In this document: positions 7,775 to 17,800 of the stretch, piece by piece
Position numbering within the stretch: position 1 is the stretch's first letter
Layout: every line of letters begins with the position of its first letter
Source of the DNA: Spirosoma arboris
Lineage (GTDB): Bacteria; Bacteroidota; Bacteroidia; Cytophagales; Spirosomataceae
Length of the DNA stretch: 64,000 nt
NCBI RefSeq assembly: GCF_009754945.1
Contig: NZ_WPIN01000028.1
Span: 1 to 64,000, forward strand
Reading direction: 5' to 3'
Made by a program: the position numbers and the translations under genes
The notes under the pieces: generated by a model
Seen by the model: the letters and a program-made list of their open reading frames with translations, nothing else
What the model was told of the DNA's origin: nothing
Database searches by the model: none

Positions 7775-8716
7775 ATGCAAACAGTAGGCATCATTGGTGG
7801 AGCTGGCTTCATTGGTAGCTACGTCACCCAAAAATTTCTGAACAAGGGCTATACCGTGAAGGTATCCACTACTGAGCTTGCCAAACCCGAAAAATACCAG
7901 CATCTACATCAGCTTTCCCACGCTGAAAACCTAACTATCAGGGAACTGGACGTAACCAACGAAGCAGCCCTTGGCGAGTTTTTACGGAATTGCGACGTTG
8001 TGGTTCATAGCGGCACTCCCTTTCAATTAGCCGCCGAGAATCCGCAGAAAGAGGTGTTCCTGCCGACCGTCTGCGGAACCGAGACCTTCCTGAAGGTAAT
8101 CAGCCAAACGCCTTCGATACAGAAGGTGGTGTTCGTGGCCTCAGTAGGTGCACTCAACACAGCCTACCCGATGCCCGTCCCCCATTATCCTGCCGACCAC
8201 CTGTATACCGAAGCAGACGAGCCGTACCTGGACCCTGAAGCCATTCCCTATGCGCAGGCCAAGTACTACACCGACCAGGCCGTGCGAGCATTCGTGGCCA
8301 CGTATCCCCAACCCAGTTTCGAGATCGTGAGCGTGTCGCCCACGGGCGTGATGGGTAAACCGCTGTCGGCCCGTGAGGATTCGACGTCGGTGGGTCTGCA
8401 ATACCTTATCAAGAATAAAATTGCCCCCAATCCGTTCGTGCAGATGATGTTTGACCACGACGTGGAGATGGCCATTGTGTCGGTTTCCGACGTGGCCGAG
8501 GGAATTTTTCGGGCCGCAACCACCGCCGGGCTGCATGGAAGGAACTACCTGCTCAATAGCGAAAGCTATAAAATATCGGACATGACGCTCATGCTGAACG
8601 GCAAAGCCCCGGTCAACGCTGCCCGAAACGTGTATAGCAATGCGCTGGCCACCCAGGAGCTGGGAATGCAGTTCCAACCTGCCCGCGTGCCGCTCAACGA
8701 GTGGGCCTACGTTTGA
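7775..8716 (+). CDS. NAD(P)-dependent epimerase/reductase, extended SDR
   Basis: 313 residues. The N-terminal Rossmann motif GIIGGAGFIGSYVTQ is followed by a beta-alpha unit ending TVKVSTTELAKPEKY. NCDVVVHSGTPFQL and the catalytic YxxxK in PYAQAKYY (about residues 159-163) are of the dihydroflavonol-4-reductase/cinnamoyl-CoA-reductase type, and FEIVSVSPTGVMG fits the substrate side. Length is normal for the family. Such enzymes reduce ketones or aldehydes of small molecules or modify nucleotide sugars; the substrate is not visible. It is cytoplasmic, unlike most neighbours, and sits 80 bp from the secreted protein upstream. Confidence 0.82.
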   Translation: MQTVGIIGGAGFIGSYVTQKFLNKGYTVKVSTTELAKPEKYQHLHQLSHAENLTIRELDVTNEAALGEFLRNCDVVVHSGTPFQLAAENPQKEVFLPTVCGTETFLKVISQTPSIQKVVFVASVGALNTAYPMPVPHYPADHLYTEADEPYLDPEAIPYAQAKYYTDQAVRAFVATYPQPSFEIVSVSPTGVMGKPLSAREDSTSVGLQYLIKNKIAPNPFVQMMFDHDVEMAIVSVSDVAEGIFRAATTAGLHGRNYLLNSESYKISDMTLMLNGKAPVNAARNVYSNALATQELGMQFQPARVPLNEWAYV

Positions 8717-8795
8717 TCCTGATACTGGATTTTAACGTTCGCTTAAACCCGTTTTTTCAGTCAATTCAAATTCAAAAACCGATCAAATTAAGGCT

Positions 8796-9284
8796 ATGAA
8801 AATTAATCAATTATCGCTGGTGCTGGCTGCACTTGCTGCTGCGCTTTTATTCACTGCCAGCTGCAACTCGCCCGCCAAAGAAAAGCCTGCCACTGCCGAG
8901 GAGCTCTCAAAAGTAAACCGCGATTTTGTGAAAGCGTTAAACGCCAGGGATGCCACAGCAGCGGCTAATTGCTACGCAGTAGATGCCATAATACTGCCTC
9001 CCGGCCAACCCAACGTGACGGGTCACGAAGCCATTCAGAAGTATTGGCAGGGCTTTTTGGATGGTGCAGGCTATGTTGATGGCACTGTCTCTACGATCGC
9101 CACGGGCAGCAACGGCGACTTAGGTTATGAAATCGGGACAGCTGACCTGCACCTGAAAGGCCCTGACGGGAAAATCATGACCGAAAAAATTAAATATACC
9201 ATCGTTCTCAAACGCAATGCCGAGGGCAAGTGGCTCCAAACTTATGATATGTGGAATCCGGTTGCTGAGCCTATGGCTAAGTAG
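8796..9284 (+). CDS. NTF2/SnoaL-like (DUF4440) lipoprotein
   Basis: 162 residues. The lipoprotein signal is MKINQLSLVLAALAAALLFT with the lipid cysteine in TASCNS. The mature domain starts KVNRDFVKALNARDATAAAN, continues CYAVDAIILPPGQPNVTGHE and AIQKYWQGF, and ends WLQTYDMWNPV. This is the DUF4440/SnoaL-like cone fold: helix 1 with 'NARD', the 'Y..DA.. PPG' strand, 'G..AI..fW' and the C-terminal strand. The fold serves as a small-molecule pocket; most secreted members have no known substrate. Two related lipoproteins occur at 9345 and 14317. It is probably anchored in the periplasm or outer membrane. Confidence 0.85.
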   Translation: MKINQLSLVLAALAAALLFTASCNSPAKEKPATAEELSKVNRDFVKALNARDATAAANCYAVDAIILPPGQPNVTGHEAIQKYWQGFLDGAGYVDGTVSTIATGSNGDLGYEIGTADLHLKGPDGKIMTEKIKYTIVLKRNAEGKWLQTYDMWNPVAEPMAK

Positions 9285-9344
9285 GTCAATAACATCAATT
9301 AATTAACCCTGCTAAAAAACTCCATCTTAACTTCTCAAGCCCCA

Positions 9345-9884
9345 GTGAAAACCCAACCCGCTTCGCACATACTGGCCATTTTTGCCGCCCTGCTTCTATT
9401 TGCCGCCGGTTGCAATACACCCGCCAAAGAAACGCCTACCCAGACGACCGACGTGTCGGCCATGACAAGCGCACAAAAGCAAGCGATTGAACAGGAAATT
9501 TCTGGCCTTATCAAAGAATTCTTCCAACAGGTGGAAAAACTGAACATTGAAACGTGCATGACCTACTTTGAAAATACGCCTGATTTTCAGGCCGTCAATC
9601 CCGATGGCACCCTAGGCAATTACGACGCGCTAAAAAAGCTCAACGCAGACGGATTTAGCCAGATGAAGACGTTAAGCATCGGGCCAAAGAAGGAAGCGAT
9701 TCGGGTTTTGACTGACTCGCTGGTGCTTTATACGTTCTCGATGGAACAGAATGCAACGCTCAAAACCGGCCAGAAATTAACGTTTGAGCACGTAGCGGGA
9801 ACAATGCTCTTCACCAAAATCAATGGCGCGTGGAAAGCGACGTTTTACCAAGAGTCTGCATCGGCACCAGTAGCCGTCAAGTAG
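9345..9884 (+). CDS. NTF2-like lipoprotein, GTG start
   Basis: 179 residues from a GTG (KTQPASHILAIFAALLLFAA, lipid cysteine in AAGCNT). No ATG would keep the signal peptide, so GTG is chosen. The mature part opens with a low-complexity KETPTQTTDVSAMTSAQKQ linker, then a helix ending VEKLNIETCMTYFENTPDF, then QAVNPDGTLGNYDALKKL and a beta-rich C-terminus. It has the NTF2 order 'helix - Y.. dF..v.pdG....y..lk' seen in DUF4440-like proteins. It follows the 8796 gene by 60 nt, and both share the 'CN(S/T)PAKE' start, so the pair probably arose by duplication. Confidence 0.78.
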   Translation: MKTQPASHILAIFAALLLFAAGCNTPAKETPTQTTDVSAMTSAQKQAIEQEISGLIKEFFQQVEKLNIETCMTYFENTPDFQAVNPDGTLGNYDALKKLNADGFSQMKTLSIGPKKEAIRVLTDSLVLYTFSMEQNATLKTGQKLTFEHVAGTMLFTKINGAWKATFYQESASAPVAVK

Positions 9885-9944
9885 CAAAGACTAAGCGTCT
9901 ATAAAACCTGTAGCCTCGCAGCCTTTTTTCTGTTCGATAGACCA

Positions 9945-11003
9945 ATGAAAATCAACCAATTTCTACTTTCGCTGTTACCGGCCCCTTTTGCTGTTTTGCT
10001 CATTGGACTGACCGTTGCAGGCTGTGACCCAAACCCAAACGCCGACAAGGCTAACGCACTCCAAACCTACTTTGCCCCCGCCGATACGGGTATGCAAACC
10101 GGGGGCGTGAAAATAATTCCGATCAAGACTCCGAAAGGCACATTCAACGTGTGGACGAAGCAGGTTGGCAACAACCCAACAGTCAAGGTTTTGATTCTGC
10201 ACGGCGGTCCCGGTGCAGGGCATGAGGCCTACGAGGTGTTCGAGAGTTTTCTGCCTAAAGAAGGCATCGAGTTCATTTATTATGACCAACTCGGCGCGGG
10301 TAATAGCGACCGCCCAATCGACAAGAACTTGTGGGTGCTGCCCCGTTTTGTCGACGAACTGGAGCAGGTTAGGGTCGCTTTAGGGCTAAATAAAGACAAT
10401 TTCTACCTCTATGGCCACTCGTGGGGCGGCATTCTGGGCATAGAGTACGCACTCAAATACGGGCAAAACGTCAGGGGCTTACTTATCTCAAACATGATGA
10501 GCAGTGCACCCGCCTACAGCCGCTATGCCAACGAGGTACTGGCCAAACAAATGGACCCAGAAGTGCTGGCCGAGATCAAAGCACTTGAAGCCAAAGGCGA
10601 CTTCGCCGACCCGCACTATATGGAACTATTGCTGCCCAATTATTACGAAAAGCACATCTGCCGTATACCAACGGCGCAATGGCCCGAACCGCTGAACCGG
10701 GGGTTTGCCAAACTCAATCAGGAGCAGTACGTGACTATGCAGGGGCCAAGCGAGTTTGGCATGGCGGGCAATGCCAATCTGAAAAACTGGGATCGTAGCA
10801 AAGACCTGCCCAAAATTATCGTGCCGACGTTGGTTATCGGGGCTACCTACGACACGATGGACCCCAAACACATGGAGTGGATGGCCGGACAAGTGAAAAA
10901 CGGCACTTTTCTACTATGCCCCAACGGTAGCCATTTCGCGATGTATGACGATCAGCAAACGTATTTCACCGGGCTGATTTCCTTTCTGAAAAAAGGGAAT
11001 TGA
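9945..11003 (+). CDS. Proline iminopeptidase-like alpha/beta hydrolase, lipoprotein
   Basis: 352 residues. A lipoprotein signal (cysteine in VAGCDPN) is followed by an alpha/beta hydrolase of the proline-iminopeptidase kind. Oxyanion motif LHGGPGAGHEAYEVF, YYDQLGAGNSDRP, the nucleophile serine in YGHSWGGILGIEY (near residue 159), a cap domain with helices, then acid and histidine regions VIGATYDTMDP and CPNGSHFAMYDD. All triad parts are visible. Family members release N-terminal proline or act on related amides/esters. Anchoring in the envelope suggests a peptide-scavenging role, which is inference. It is the fourth exported product in a row on this strand. Confidence 0.88.
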   Translation: MKINQFLLSLLPAPFAVLLIGLTVAGCDPNPNADKANALQTYFAPADTGMQTGGVKIIPIKTPKGTFNVWTKQVGNNPTVKVLILHGGPGAGHEAYEVFESFLPKEGIEFIYYDQLGAGNSDRPIDKNLWVLPRFVDELEQVRVALGLNKDNFYLYGHSWGGILGIEYALKYGQNVRGLLISNMMSSAPAYSRYANEVLAKQMDPEVLAEIKALEAKGDFADPHYMELLLPNYYEKHICRIPTAQWPEPLNRGFAKLNQEQYVTMQGPSEFGMAGNANLKNWDRSKDLPKIIVPTLVIGATYDTMDPKHMEWMAGQVKNGTFLLCPNGSHFAMYDDQQTYFTGLISFLKKGN

Positions 11004-11021
11004 ACCGAATCGATAAGCCAA

Positions 11022-12257
11022 ATGACCCTGCGCTATCCCAAAGCCGAAGGCAGCCTCACCTCAGCGCCTTCATTAATTAAAAGCCGCATCGAGTCCATCG
11101 ACGTACTGCGGGGCCTGATTATGATCATTATGGCGCTGGACCATACGCGCGATTTCTTTCACGCCCAGGCCTGGACCGACGACCCGCTCAATCTCGATAC
11201 CACCACGCCGTTCCTGTACGTCACCCGCTGGATTACCCATTTCTGCGCCCCTACGTTTGCCTTGCTATCCGGTACGTCCATCTACCTGCAGGGGGTACGA
11301 AAATCGCGTAGGGAGTTGAGTCTGTTCCTGCTGAAACGGGGCCTATGGCTCATTGTAGCCGAGGTACTCCTGATTGCGCCGGCGGATACGTTTACCCTGT
11401 TTAATACCATCACACTGGCCGTTTTCTGGTCGCTGGGCATCAGTATGGTGTTCATGGCCGGGCTGACGTGGCTGCCATTTCGGGCCATACTGTGCATTGG
11501 TTTAGCGATCGTTTTAGGCCATAATCTGCTGGATGCGGTGGAACAGGCACCGGGATTTACGTCGGGGTTTTGGTGGGCGCTGTTTCATGGTGGCAGTCAC
11601 CGTGTGTTTGAATACGCTCCCGGTCGGGTCATTGATGTACTGTACCCGTTTTTTCCCTGGCTAGGGCTAATGATGCTGGGCTACTGCCTGGGCCGTTTAT
11701 TTGAGCCAGCGGTTTGGGCCACGAAGCGTCAACAGTGGCTGGTTTATCTCGGTGCCGGAGCCATTGGGTTATTTGTGGGGCTGCGTTTGCTGAATGAGTA
11801 CGGCGACCCTTTCCCCTGGAGCATCCAGAAAGATGGCCTCACAACGCTGTTCTCGTTCCTGAAGGTACATAAATACCCCCCATCGCTGCTGTATATGTGC
11901 ATTACGGTAGGGCCGGGACTGCTGGGACTGGCGTTGTTGGAGAACGTACACAATCGCGTTACGGGCGTGCTGCGCACCTACGGACGAACGGCCTTTTTTT
12001 ATTACACGATCCATTGGTACATCCTGCATACCCTACGCATGAGCCTCTTTTTTGCCGCTGGCCATACCATGACGGAGGCCGATAAAGCGCTGCAAACCAT
12101 ACCGATGCGGTTTGTGCTACCCGGCAATGGAGGCTACAATCTTGGGGTGGTTTACCTTATCTGGATAGCCGTTGTCGCGTCGTTGTACCCCCTGTGTCGC
12201 TGGTTTGATGCCTACAAGACAACGCATAAAGAGCAGTGGTGGCTGAGCTATCTGTGA
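11022..12257 (+). CDS. Heparan-alpha-glucosaminide N-acetyltransferase-like membrane protein (DUF1624)
   Basis: 411 residues and about ten membrane helices. The N-terminus SRIESIDVLRGLIMIIMALD with HTRDFF just after, then THFCAPTFALLSGTSIYLQG, is the hallmark of the DUF1624/YeiB-like family related to the lysosomal heparan N-acetyltransferase. The histidine in MALDHTRDF matches the family's conserved position. FYYTIHWYILHTLR lies near the C-terminus. Such proteins are thought to move acyl groups across the membrane onto sugars or other envelope molecules; the substrate here is unknown. It starts 18 nt after the hydrolase, so the two are probably one operon. Confidence 0.83.
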   Translation: MTLRYPKAEGSLTSAPSLIKSRIESIDVLRGLIMIIMALDHTRDFFHAQAWTDDPLNLDTTTPFLYVTRWITHFCAPTFALLSGTSIYLQGVRKSRRELSLFLLKRGLWLIVAEVLLIAPADTFTLFNTITLAVFWSLGISMVFMAGLTWLPFRAILCIGLAIVLGHNLLDAVEQAPGFTSGFWWALFHGGSHRVFEYAPGRVIDVLYPFFPWLGLMMLGYCLGRLFEPAVWATKRQQWLVYLGAGAIGLFVGLRLLNEYGDPFPWSIQKDGLTTLFSFLKVHKYPPSLLYMCITVGPGLLGLALLENVHNRVTGVLRTYGRTAFFYYTIHWYILHTLRMSLFFAAGHTMTEADKALQTIPMRFVLPGNGGYNLGVVYLIWIAVVASLYPLCRWFDAYKTTHKEQWWLSYL

Positions 12258-12358
12258 TCAATCAATTCGGGATAGAACACCCCATGACTGAAGGCGTCAA
12301 TCGGCGAGTTAGCGGCAAGGCTACCACAGAAAGTAAACAATCAAAACCTAGTCAGGAA

Positions 12359-12889
12359 ATGAACACAAGTGAAAAAGTAAAAACAAGAATTGTTGTTATT
12401 CCTGACGACTTAGAAGCCGTTAAACAATTATGGTTTGACTATTTAGTTTGGGGTAATGACAAAATGCAGGAACTCTATGGCGTTCATCCTCATAATCCCA
12501 CAGAAGCAGTTGAACAGGATATCCAACAGATTGGCAAGTTTCAACCCCCTTATGGACAGCTAATCCTGGCTATTTACGATGGTAAGCTATGTGGGCTTGG
12601 AAGTCTAAAACGTATCAACTCCGATATCGGTGAAATAAAACGAATGTTTGTTGACCCAACCAGTAGACGAATTGGGGCTGGACGAGCTATTCTTAAAGGC
12701 CTTTTAGTTGAAGCGAAAAAAGTCGGTTATAAAAAAGTTCGGCTTGACAGTCCGAAGTTTATGGAAGCCGCTCACGCCTTATATAGAAGTTTTGGATTTC
12801 GTGATATTGAAGCGTATCCAGAAATGGAAATCCCCGCAGAATTCAAAGACTATTTGTTGTTTATGGAATTGGATTTAACGGACGACTAG
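12359..12889 (+). CDS. GNAT-family N-acetyltransferase
   Basis: 176 residues from MNTSEKVKTRIVVIPDDLEA. The frame extends upstream to 12236, but that extension overlaps the preceding gene and reads as non-conserved leader, so the internal ATG is preferred. Acetyl-CoA motif A is IKRMFVDPTSRRIGAGRAIL (R/Q-x-x-G-x-G/A form), then KKVGYKKVRLDSPKFMEAAH and ALYRSFGFRDI, the usual 'A..LY...GF' helix. The protein acetylates an unknown small molecule or protein. Codons are much AT-richer than in the genes on either side, a trait shared with the next gene, so the two may have arrived together. Confidence 0.88.
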   Translation: MNTSEKVKTRIVVIPDDLEAVKQLWFDYLVWGNDKMQELYGVHPHNPTEAVEQDIQQIGKFQPPYGQLILAIYDGKLCGLGSLKRINSDIGEIKRMFVDPTSRRIGAGRAILKGLLVEAKKVGYKKVRLDSPKFMEAAHALYRSFGFRDIEAYPEMEIPAEFKDYLLFMELDLTDD

Positions 12890-12920
12890 TTATCTATTTA
12901 AAAATGCAAATCGATTCACT

Positions 12921-13481
12921 ATGCAAAGACGAAAATTAGTTCGGTTGTTTCTTTCGATAGTACCGATTGCAACAATCACACCTTTTCTAACAAAGGCGCA
13001 AGAGAAACTTAGATTATTAAAAGGAGGATTTAAAGTACAAGCTGATAAAGACCGATGGAATGAGGATACGATTTTTGGAAAGGAAAAAAATATGAAGTGT
13101 AAAGTTTCAGGTAAAGACACTAACAATAGTTTATATGTTGTAGAGGAGAATGACCCCGTAGATGTTGGCCCACCTTTACATATTCATCCTAATCAAGATG
13201 AAGTGTTCTTTATCACAAAAGGAAATTACCTTGTAAAAATTGGGGATGATGTATTTAATCTTAAAAAAGGCGACACTGCGTTTGCACCAAGAAATATTCC
13301 TCATTGTTTTCTTACAATTGGAGAAGGTCCTCACCAAATGATTCTCACCTACCAACCTGCGGGTAAAATGGAAGAGTTTTTTTACAATAGAAAAAATCCA
13401 GCATATACGGACGGAAAAACTCTTGAGCAGCAATTTAAGGAATATGACATGGAGATTGTCGGCACTAAACTCACTAAATAA
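12921..13481 (+). CDS. Secreted cupin-domain protein
   Basis: 186 residues. The N-terminus MQRRKLVRLFLSIVPIATIT looks like an export signal, possibly Tat-like. One cupin domain follows: motif 1 HIHPNQDEVFFITKGNYLV carries the metal-ligand histidines and glutamate, and motif 2 KKGDTAFAPRNIPHCF the final histidine. Single-domain cupins of this type are quercetinase-like or simply ligand-binding; the reaction is not predictable. GC content is among the lowest in the window, in line with acquisition by transfer together with the GNAT gene 31 nt upstream. Confidence 0.82.
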   Translation: MQRRKLVRLFLSIVPIATITPFLTKAQEKLRLLKGGFKVQADKDRWNEDTIFGKEKNMKCKVSGKDTNNSLYVVEENDPVDVGPPLHIHPNQDEVFFITKGNYLVKIGDDVFNLKKGDTAFAPRNIPHCFLTIGEGPHQMILTYQPAGKMEEFFYNRKNPAYTDGKTLEQQFKEYDMEIVGTKLTK

Positions 13482-13893
13482 AAACGGCGCTTGAATGCTC
13501 ATTGCCAGTTCATATCACTTTTTTCTGAAGAACAATTAAATCAACGCACCCACAAAACGTTGGATTATCTAAACTCAGCTGAATTGGCTCAGAACAAGCT
13601 TTATGCACTGCAAATGTGAATCCGCGTTGTGCTTTGAAAAAAGAAGACGGGAAATGAAAATTATTCAGGGATTTTTTAAGTCAAACTTACCTGATTCAGC
13701 ATCTAAATAACTAATCACTAAGTAGCTTTCTTTCGATTCAAATTAATAAATAAACTGAAAAGAAACAACGTTCACTTTGCCCTTTTGTCAACAATATTAT
13801 TGACACCTGATTCATAGTCGAGTAAAACAAATAAGCCCAGCCTATAGTGCTGGGAGATCGATCTTAAAACAGTTAAACTAACCAATCAAATCC
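13482..13893. other. AT-rich intergenic stretch
   Basis: No gene found. It marks the change from the AT-rich GNAT/cupin pair back to normal composition, and it holds the palindrome at 13786-13805. Confidence 0.5.
13786..13805. promoter_or_regulatory. Operator-like 20-bp palindrome
   Basis: TGTCAACAATATTATTGACA is symmetric at nine of ten base pairs. It lies 88 bp upstream of the secreted protein gene at 13894, a reasonable distance for a dimeric repressor or activator site. No -7 element is obvious, so the role is inferred from symmetry and place. Confidence 0.4.
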
Positions 13894-14298
13894 ATGAAAC
13901 AACTCCTGATTTCGCTATCTGCACTTTGGCTGCTGGTTAGCCTCGGCATGTCGGCCTCTGCACAGGCTCAGCAAACGTCAACGACTCAACTCAAAAGTAT
14001 CCACCTTTTCGATATGCCAGCCGGTGTAACGGAGGCCCAGCTGTCGGCGGTGATTGGCGAGTTGAACACGATCATTACACGTCTGGGGTATAGTAACTCC
14101 GGGTACACACTCTACAAAGTAGCCGGAGAAGGAGCCGACAAATACCGCTACTACTTTGAGGGCAATTGGCCCAATACCGAAGCGTACCAGAAAATCCACG
14201 ACGACAAATCGTTTCAGGAAGCAGATAAAAAATTGGGTATGGTGTACGAGAAAATAAAAGCCGTTGAACTCTACCGTCGCTTAGTGAGAGTGCCCTAA
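13894..14298 (+). CDS. Small secreted protein of unknown function
   Basis: 134 residues with a signal peptide (MKQLLISLSALWLLVSLGMS, cleavage near AQA-QQT). The mature domain has a ferredoxin-like texture: KSIHLFDMPAGVTEAQLSAV, then a helix ending NTIITRLG, YTLYKVAGEGADKYRYYFEG and EAYQKIHDDKSFQEA. This order resembles secreted dimeric alpha-beta barrel (NIPSNAP/ABM-like) proteins, where two such units pair around a small ligand. Not recognised beyond that. It is followed after 18 nt by an NTF2-like lipoprotein, probably in one transcript. Confidence 0.75.
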   Translation: MKQLLISLSALWLLVSLGMSASAQAQQTSTTQLKSIHLFDMPAGVTEAQLSAVIGELNTIITRLGYSNSGYTLYKVAGEGADKYRYYFEGNWPNTEAYQKIHDDKSFQEADKKLGMVYEKIKAVELYRRLVRVP

Positions 14299-14316
14299 AT
14301 CGTTTAAACCAGAGCC

Positions 14317-14829
14317 ATGAAAACCAATCCATTTACCCTATTGCTGGCCGTTGTTGCCATTACGTCTGTCTGCGTTACCGGTTGCAACGCTCCCACCCAA
14401 AAAACAGAACCTACCACTGAGCCGATAGCGGCTAAACCCGATATGACCGTCATCAAAACGGAGATACAAGCCATCGAAACCGAATGGGCCAACGCGACAA
14501 CCGCTAAGGACATCGACAAAGTAATGGCACTCTACGCAGACGATGCCGTAGAAATGGCCGACGACGAACCCATGTCCGTGGGAAAGGCTGCTATCCGGCA
14601 GGTGTTGCTCAAAAGTATGAAAGCGCGCAAGGCCGGGACTACGGTTTCCTACGAGACGATGGACGTGTACGGCGATGGCAACGTAGTGACCGAAGTCGGG
14701 AAGACAACGATTAAAGACCCAGCTGGCAACGTAGTAAGTGCCGGCAAATACATGGGCATTTTTGAAAAACGCGACGGAAAGTTTATCTGCATCCGCGATA
14801 TTAACAACGAGGATCAGAAAGACAAGTGA
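14317..14829 (+). CDS. NTF2/DUF4440-like lipoprotein
   Basis: 170 residues. The lipoprotein signal ends in VTGCNAPTQK. The mature domain starts IKTEIQAIETEWANATTAKD and continues IDKVMALYADDAVEMADDEP, then VGKAAIRQVLLKSM, a beta strand VVTEVGKTTIKD, and GKYMGIFEKRDGKFICIRD. These are the standard DUF4440/SnoaL elements, here more typical than in the two relatives at 8796 and 9345. The ligand is unknown. The stop lies 28 nt before the start chosen for the sensor kinase downstream, so the pair may be co-transcribed. Confidence 0.86.
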   Translation: MKTNPFTLLLAVVAITSVCVTGCNAPTQKTEPTTEPIAAKPDMTVIKTEIQAIETEWANATTAKDIDKVMALYADDAVEMADDEPMSVGKAAIRQVLLKSMKARKAGTTVSYETMDVYGDGNVVTEVGKTTIKDPAGNVVSAGKYMGIFEKRDGKFICIRDINNEDQKDK

Positions 14830-14857
14830 AGTAGCTTGGGCTAACAAACCGGTCAAC

Positions 14858-17800
14858 ATGAATGGATACGTTGTTTTTGGGTGGCTCCTCCTGCTATTGT
14901 GCCTGTCCGCGTCTACCGGGCAGGCACAATCCACGGTGCTTTACTTCGACGAACCCCCCAAAGAGACGCTGGGCCGCAACCGAAATCAATTAACCATCAA
15001 TCGATTCTTTACTGACCGCGACGATTTTCTCTGGTTCCTCACCGGCAGTGGCTTGAGCAGGTACGACGGCCATGAGATCGTAACAGTGCGCTCCGATCCG
15101 GCGGATTTGAACTCCCTCTCCTCGGCGCGGGTGGCGGATATGATTCAGGATGAGCGAGGCACGTTCTGGATAACCACCCGCGACGGGGGCCTTAATGCCT
15201 ACAATCAGCAAACGGGCAACGTGACCCATTTTCAGCACCTGCCTACAGTCAAAACCAGTTTATCATCCGATAAGCTCCGATTTCTTCAGCGCGATGAATC
15301 CGATTATCTCTGGATCGGGAGCGATTGGGGCATGAATCGGTTCGACCCCAAAACGGGCCGTACTGTCCGTTTTTTGCCCGAACCGGGCGAGTCAGGGCAG
15401 TTACAGGGCAACCCGTTGTCACCTATTCTGGTAGCCCCCGGCCATATTTACGTTTGCACCACGGCTGGGTTCGAGCAGTTTGACCGAACCCGTAACCGTT
15501 GGCAGTGCTTTCCGACGGTAACTAAATCAGGGTTACCCGTTATCAACGCTACGGATGGTCTCAATACGATTAACGGACTCTGTAAAGATCGTCGGGGCCT
15601 GATCTGGATGGGTGTTCCGGATCAAACCGGGCTGCGGGTTTTTAATCCTAAGACCGGGCAAATCAATTGGTTCGATAAGCGAACGGCCGATGGCAAACCC
15701 ATTCCGTTTCCAAATGTGATTCTGGAAGATCGGGCGGGGCGGCTTTGGCTTTGCTGCGATAACGACATCTTCCGCATTTCAGCCGACCGAACCGTCGTGG
15801 AGCAATGCACACCCGTAGCCATCAGCAATGGGGAACAGCTCAAGGAATTTATAACCCTCTACGAAGATGGACAGGGGTTAATCTGGCTGGAGAGAGCAAG
15901 CGATAAAAATCCGCTTTTTTTCGACCCCCGTCAGGAACGCCACCCCAACATTCCACTGCCAACATTTACGAACACCGCCGGTGGGGTTCCGGCCCGACCC
16001 GTAACGGAGTCCATCATGCCCGACTCGGAAGGCTTCCTTTGGATCAGTACCGATCTGGGCCTGATTCGATATCAGCCAGGCCACGCCAGGCCGGGTCAAT
16101 CCAGACCGGGCCTGAATGAGATGAAGGTTGTCTTGAAACAACCCTTCACCTATTTCACCAGCCCGCTGCCAGATGTGGCCGGAACCAGCCACGATCCATA
16201 CCTGCTGGTAGGAGCGGAGGCTGGTCTGTTCGTTTACAACAAAAAGACGGGTCGTCTCAAACTTGTTCGTTTGGATAAGGCTGGGAGTAAGCCGATTCAG
16301 AACGCCATCGCTTCGGTTATTGACCGGGATGGTGACCTCTGGATTTCGACTTGGGGGCAGGGGCTCTTCCGCATTCCAAAGGGCGGCTTATCAGTCGAGA
16401 CAGGGCTGGTGAGTACATATGAACAGTGGAAAAACGACCCTACCAATGCCAACAGCCTTTTGTCGAACACGCTGCAAAAGATTGCGGTCGATGCCCAGAA
16501 TACGGTGTGGGTGTGCGGAGCCGCTCACGGCCTTAGTCGGGTAAACAAACGAACCCGACAAGTGCAGCGGTTTGTGCTCCGGCAAGGCGACCCCTATGGA
16601 CTGGCCAGCAACTACACCTTTGCGCCCGTGATTGATAAGCAGGGTGATGTCTGGATAACGAGTGGGTATGCAGCGCCCTTACAGAAGCTGTCGGTCAAAA
16701 CGGGGCGATTCAAAAAATATGGCATCACCAATGGGTTTACGGATGATTATTTTGCCCACGCTACCCTCGACAGGACCGGCAAAATCTGGTTCAACCAGCA
16801 TCAGGTGGTATCCTGTATCGACCCCCTTACGGAGCGCGTAACCACGTTTCCCCAGTTTGTCGGCAACTCGGTTTACTCTACGCCCATTACAGCACTGGCG
16901 ACTACCGGCGAGATTTATTTCGGTTGCCAGAACAACTTACGGCGATTTGGGCCAACCGATACCATTCACAACATTCCTAAAGCTTCATCACCGCTGCGGT
17001 TGGTGGGCGTTTCCTGCTTCGACACCGACGGGACGCAAACCATGCAGCCCATGCCCCCGGATCGCTGGCAAGCCAACGAGCTGACCTTGTCGCACCGGGA
17101 AAACACGGTAGAACTAAAATTTGCGCTGCTGGATTACCGCAACACCAGCAGTCGTGCCTATGCCTATTCCCTGACCGGACCGGATGACGAGCCACAATGG
17201 GTAAGCATAGGCCTGAAAAACACCGTCGATTTTGCCCAGATGAAGCCGGGAACGTACCTGTTCCACCTGAAAGCCCGCAATAGCGACGGAATTTGGACAA
17301 ATCTTACGCCCCTTCGCATACACATCAGCCCACCCTGGTGGCAAACCCTTTGGGCCTATGCGGCTTATGGGCTGATGCTGTTACTGGGCTTTTGGTACCT
17401 ATTGAAGGTCCGTCTGCGTGAACAAGCCCGCAAACTGGCCCTGCAGGAAGCTGTAGTCATTAAACAACAGCGCGACGAGATTGCTCAGAAAAACGCCCAG
17501 AACGAACTCCTGCTGAAAGAGATTCATCACCGGGTCAAGAATAATCTGTCAGTGGTGTCGGGGCTGCTCGCATTGCAGTCGGCTAAAGTTACTGACCCCA
17601 ACGTACAGGAAGCTATACAGGCCAGTCAAAACCGGGTGCAGAGTATGGGCATCATTCACCAGAAACTGTACCAGGGTAAGCATTTAGGTGCTATTGAAAT
17701 GCACGATTATTTTCACAATCTGGGCGAAAGCATTCTCGATTCGTTCGATGCCGCCAGTCGCATCACCATCGATTGTTCGATGCCCGAGCTGGTACTGGAT

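Noticed and set aside
8141..8677. 178-codon minus-strand frame across the SDR gene
   Set aside because: Histidine/glycine-rich shadow of a GC-rich coding strand; the plus strand has the full SDR motifs.
14738..14857. Longer N-terminus for the propeller kinase
   Set aside because: It overlaps the upstream lipoprotein gene and places the signal peptide 40 residues inside the protein.
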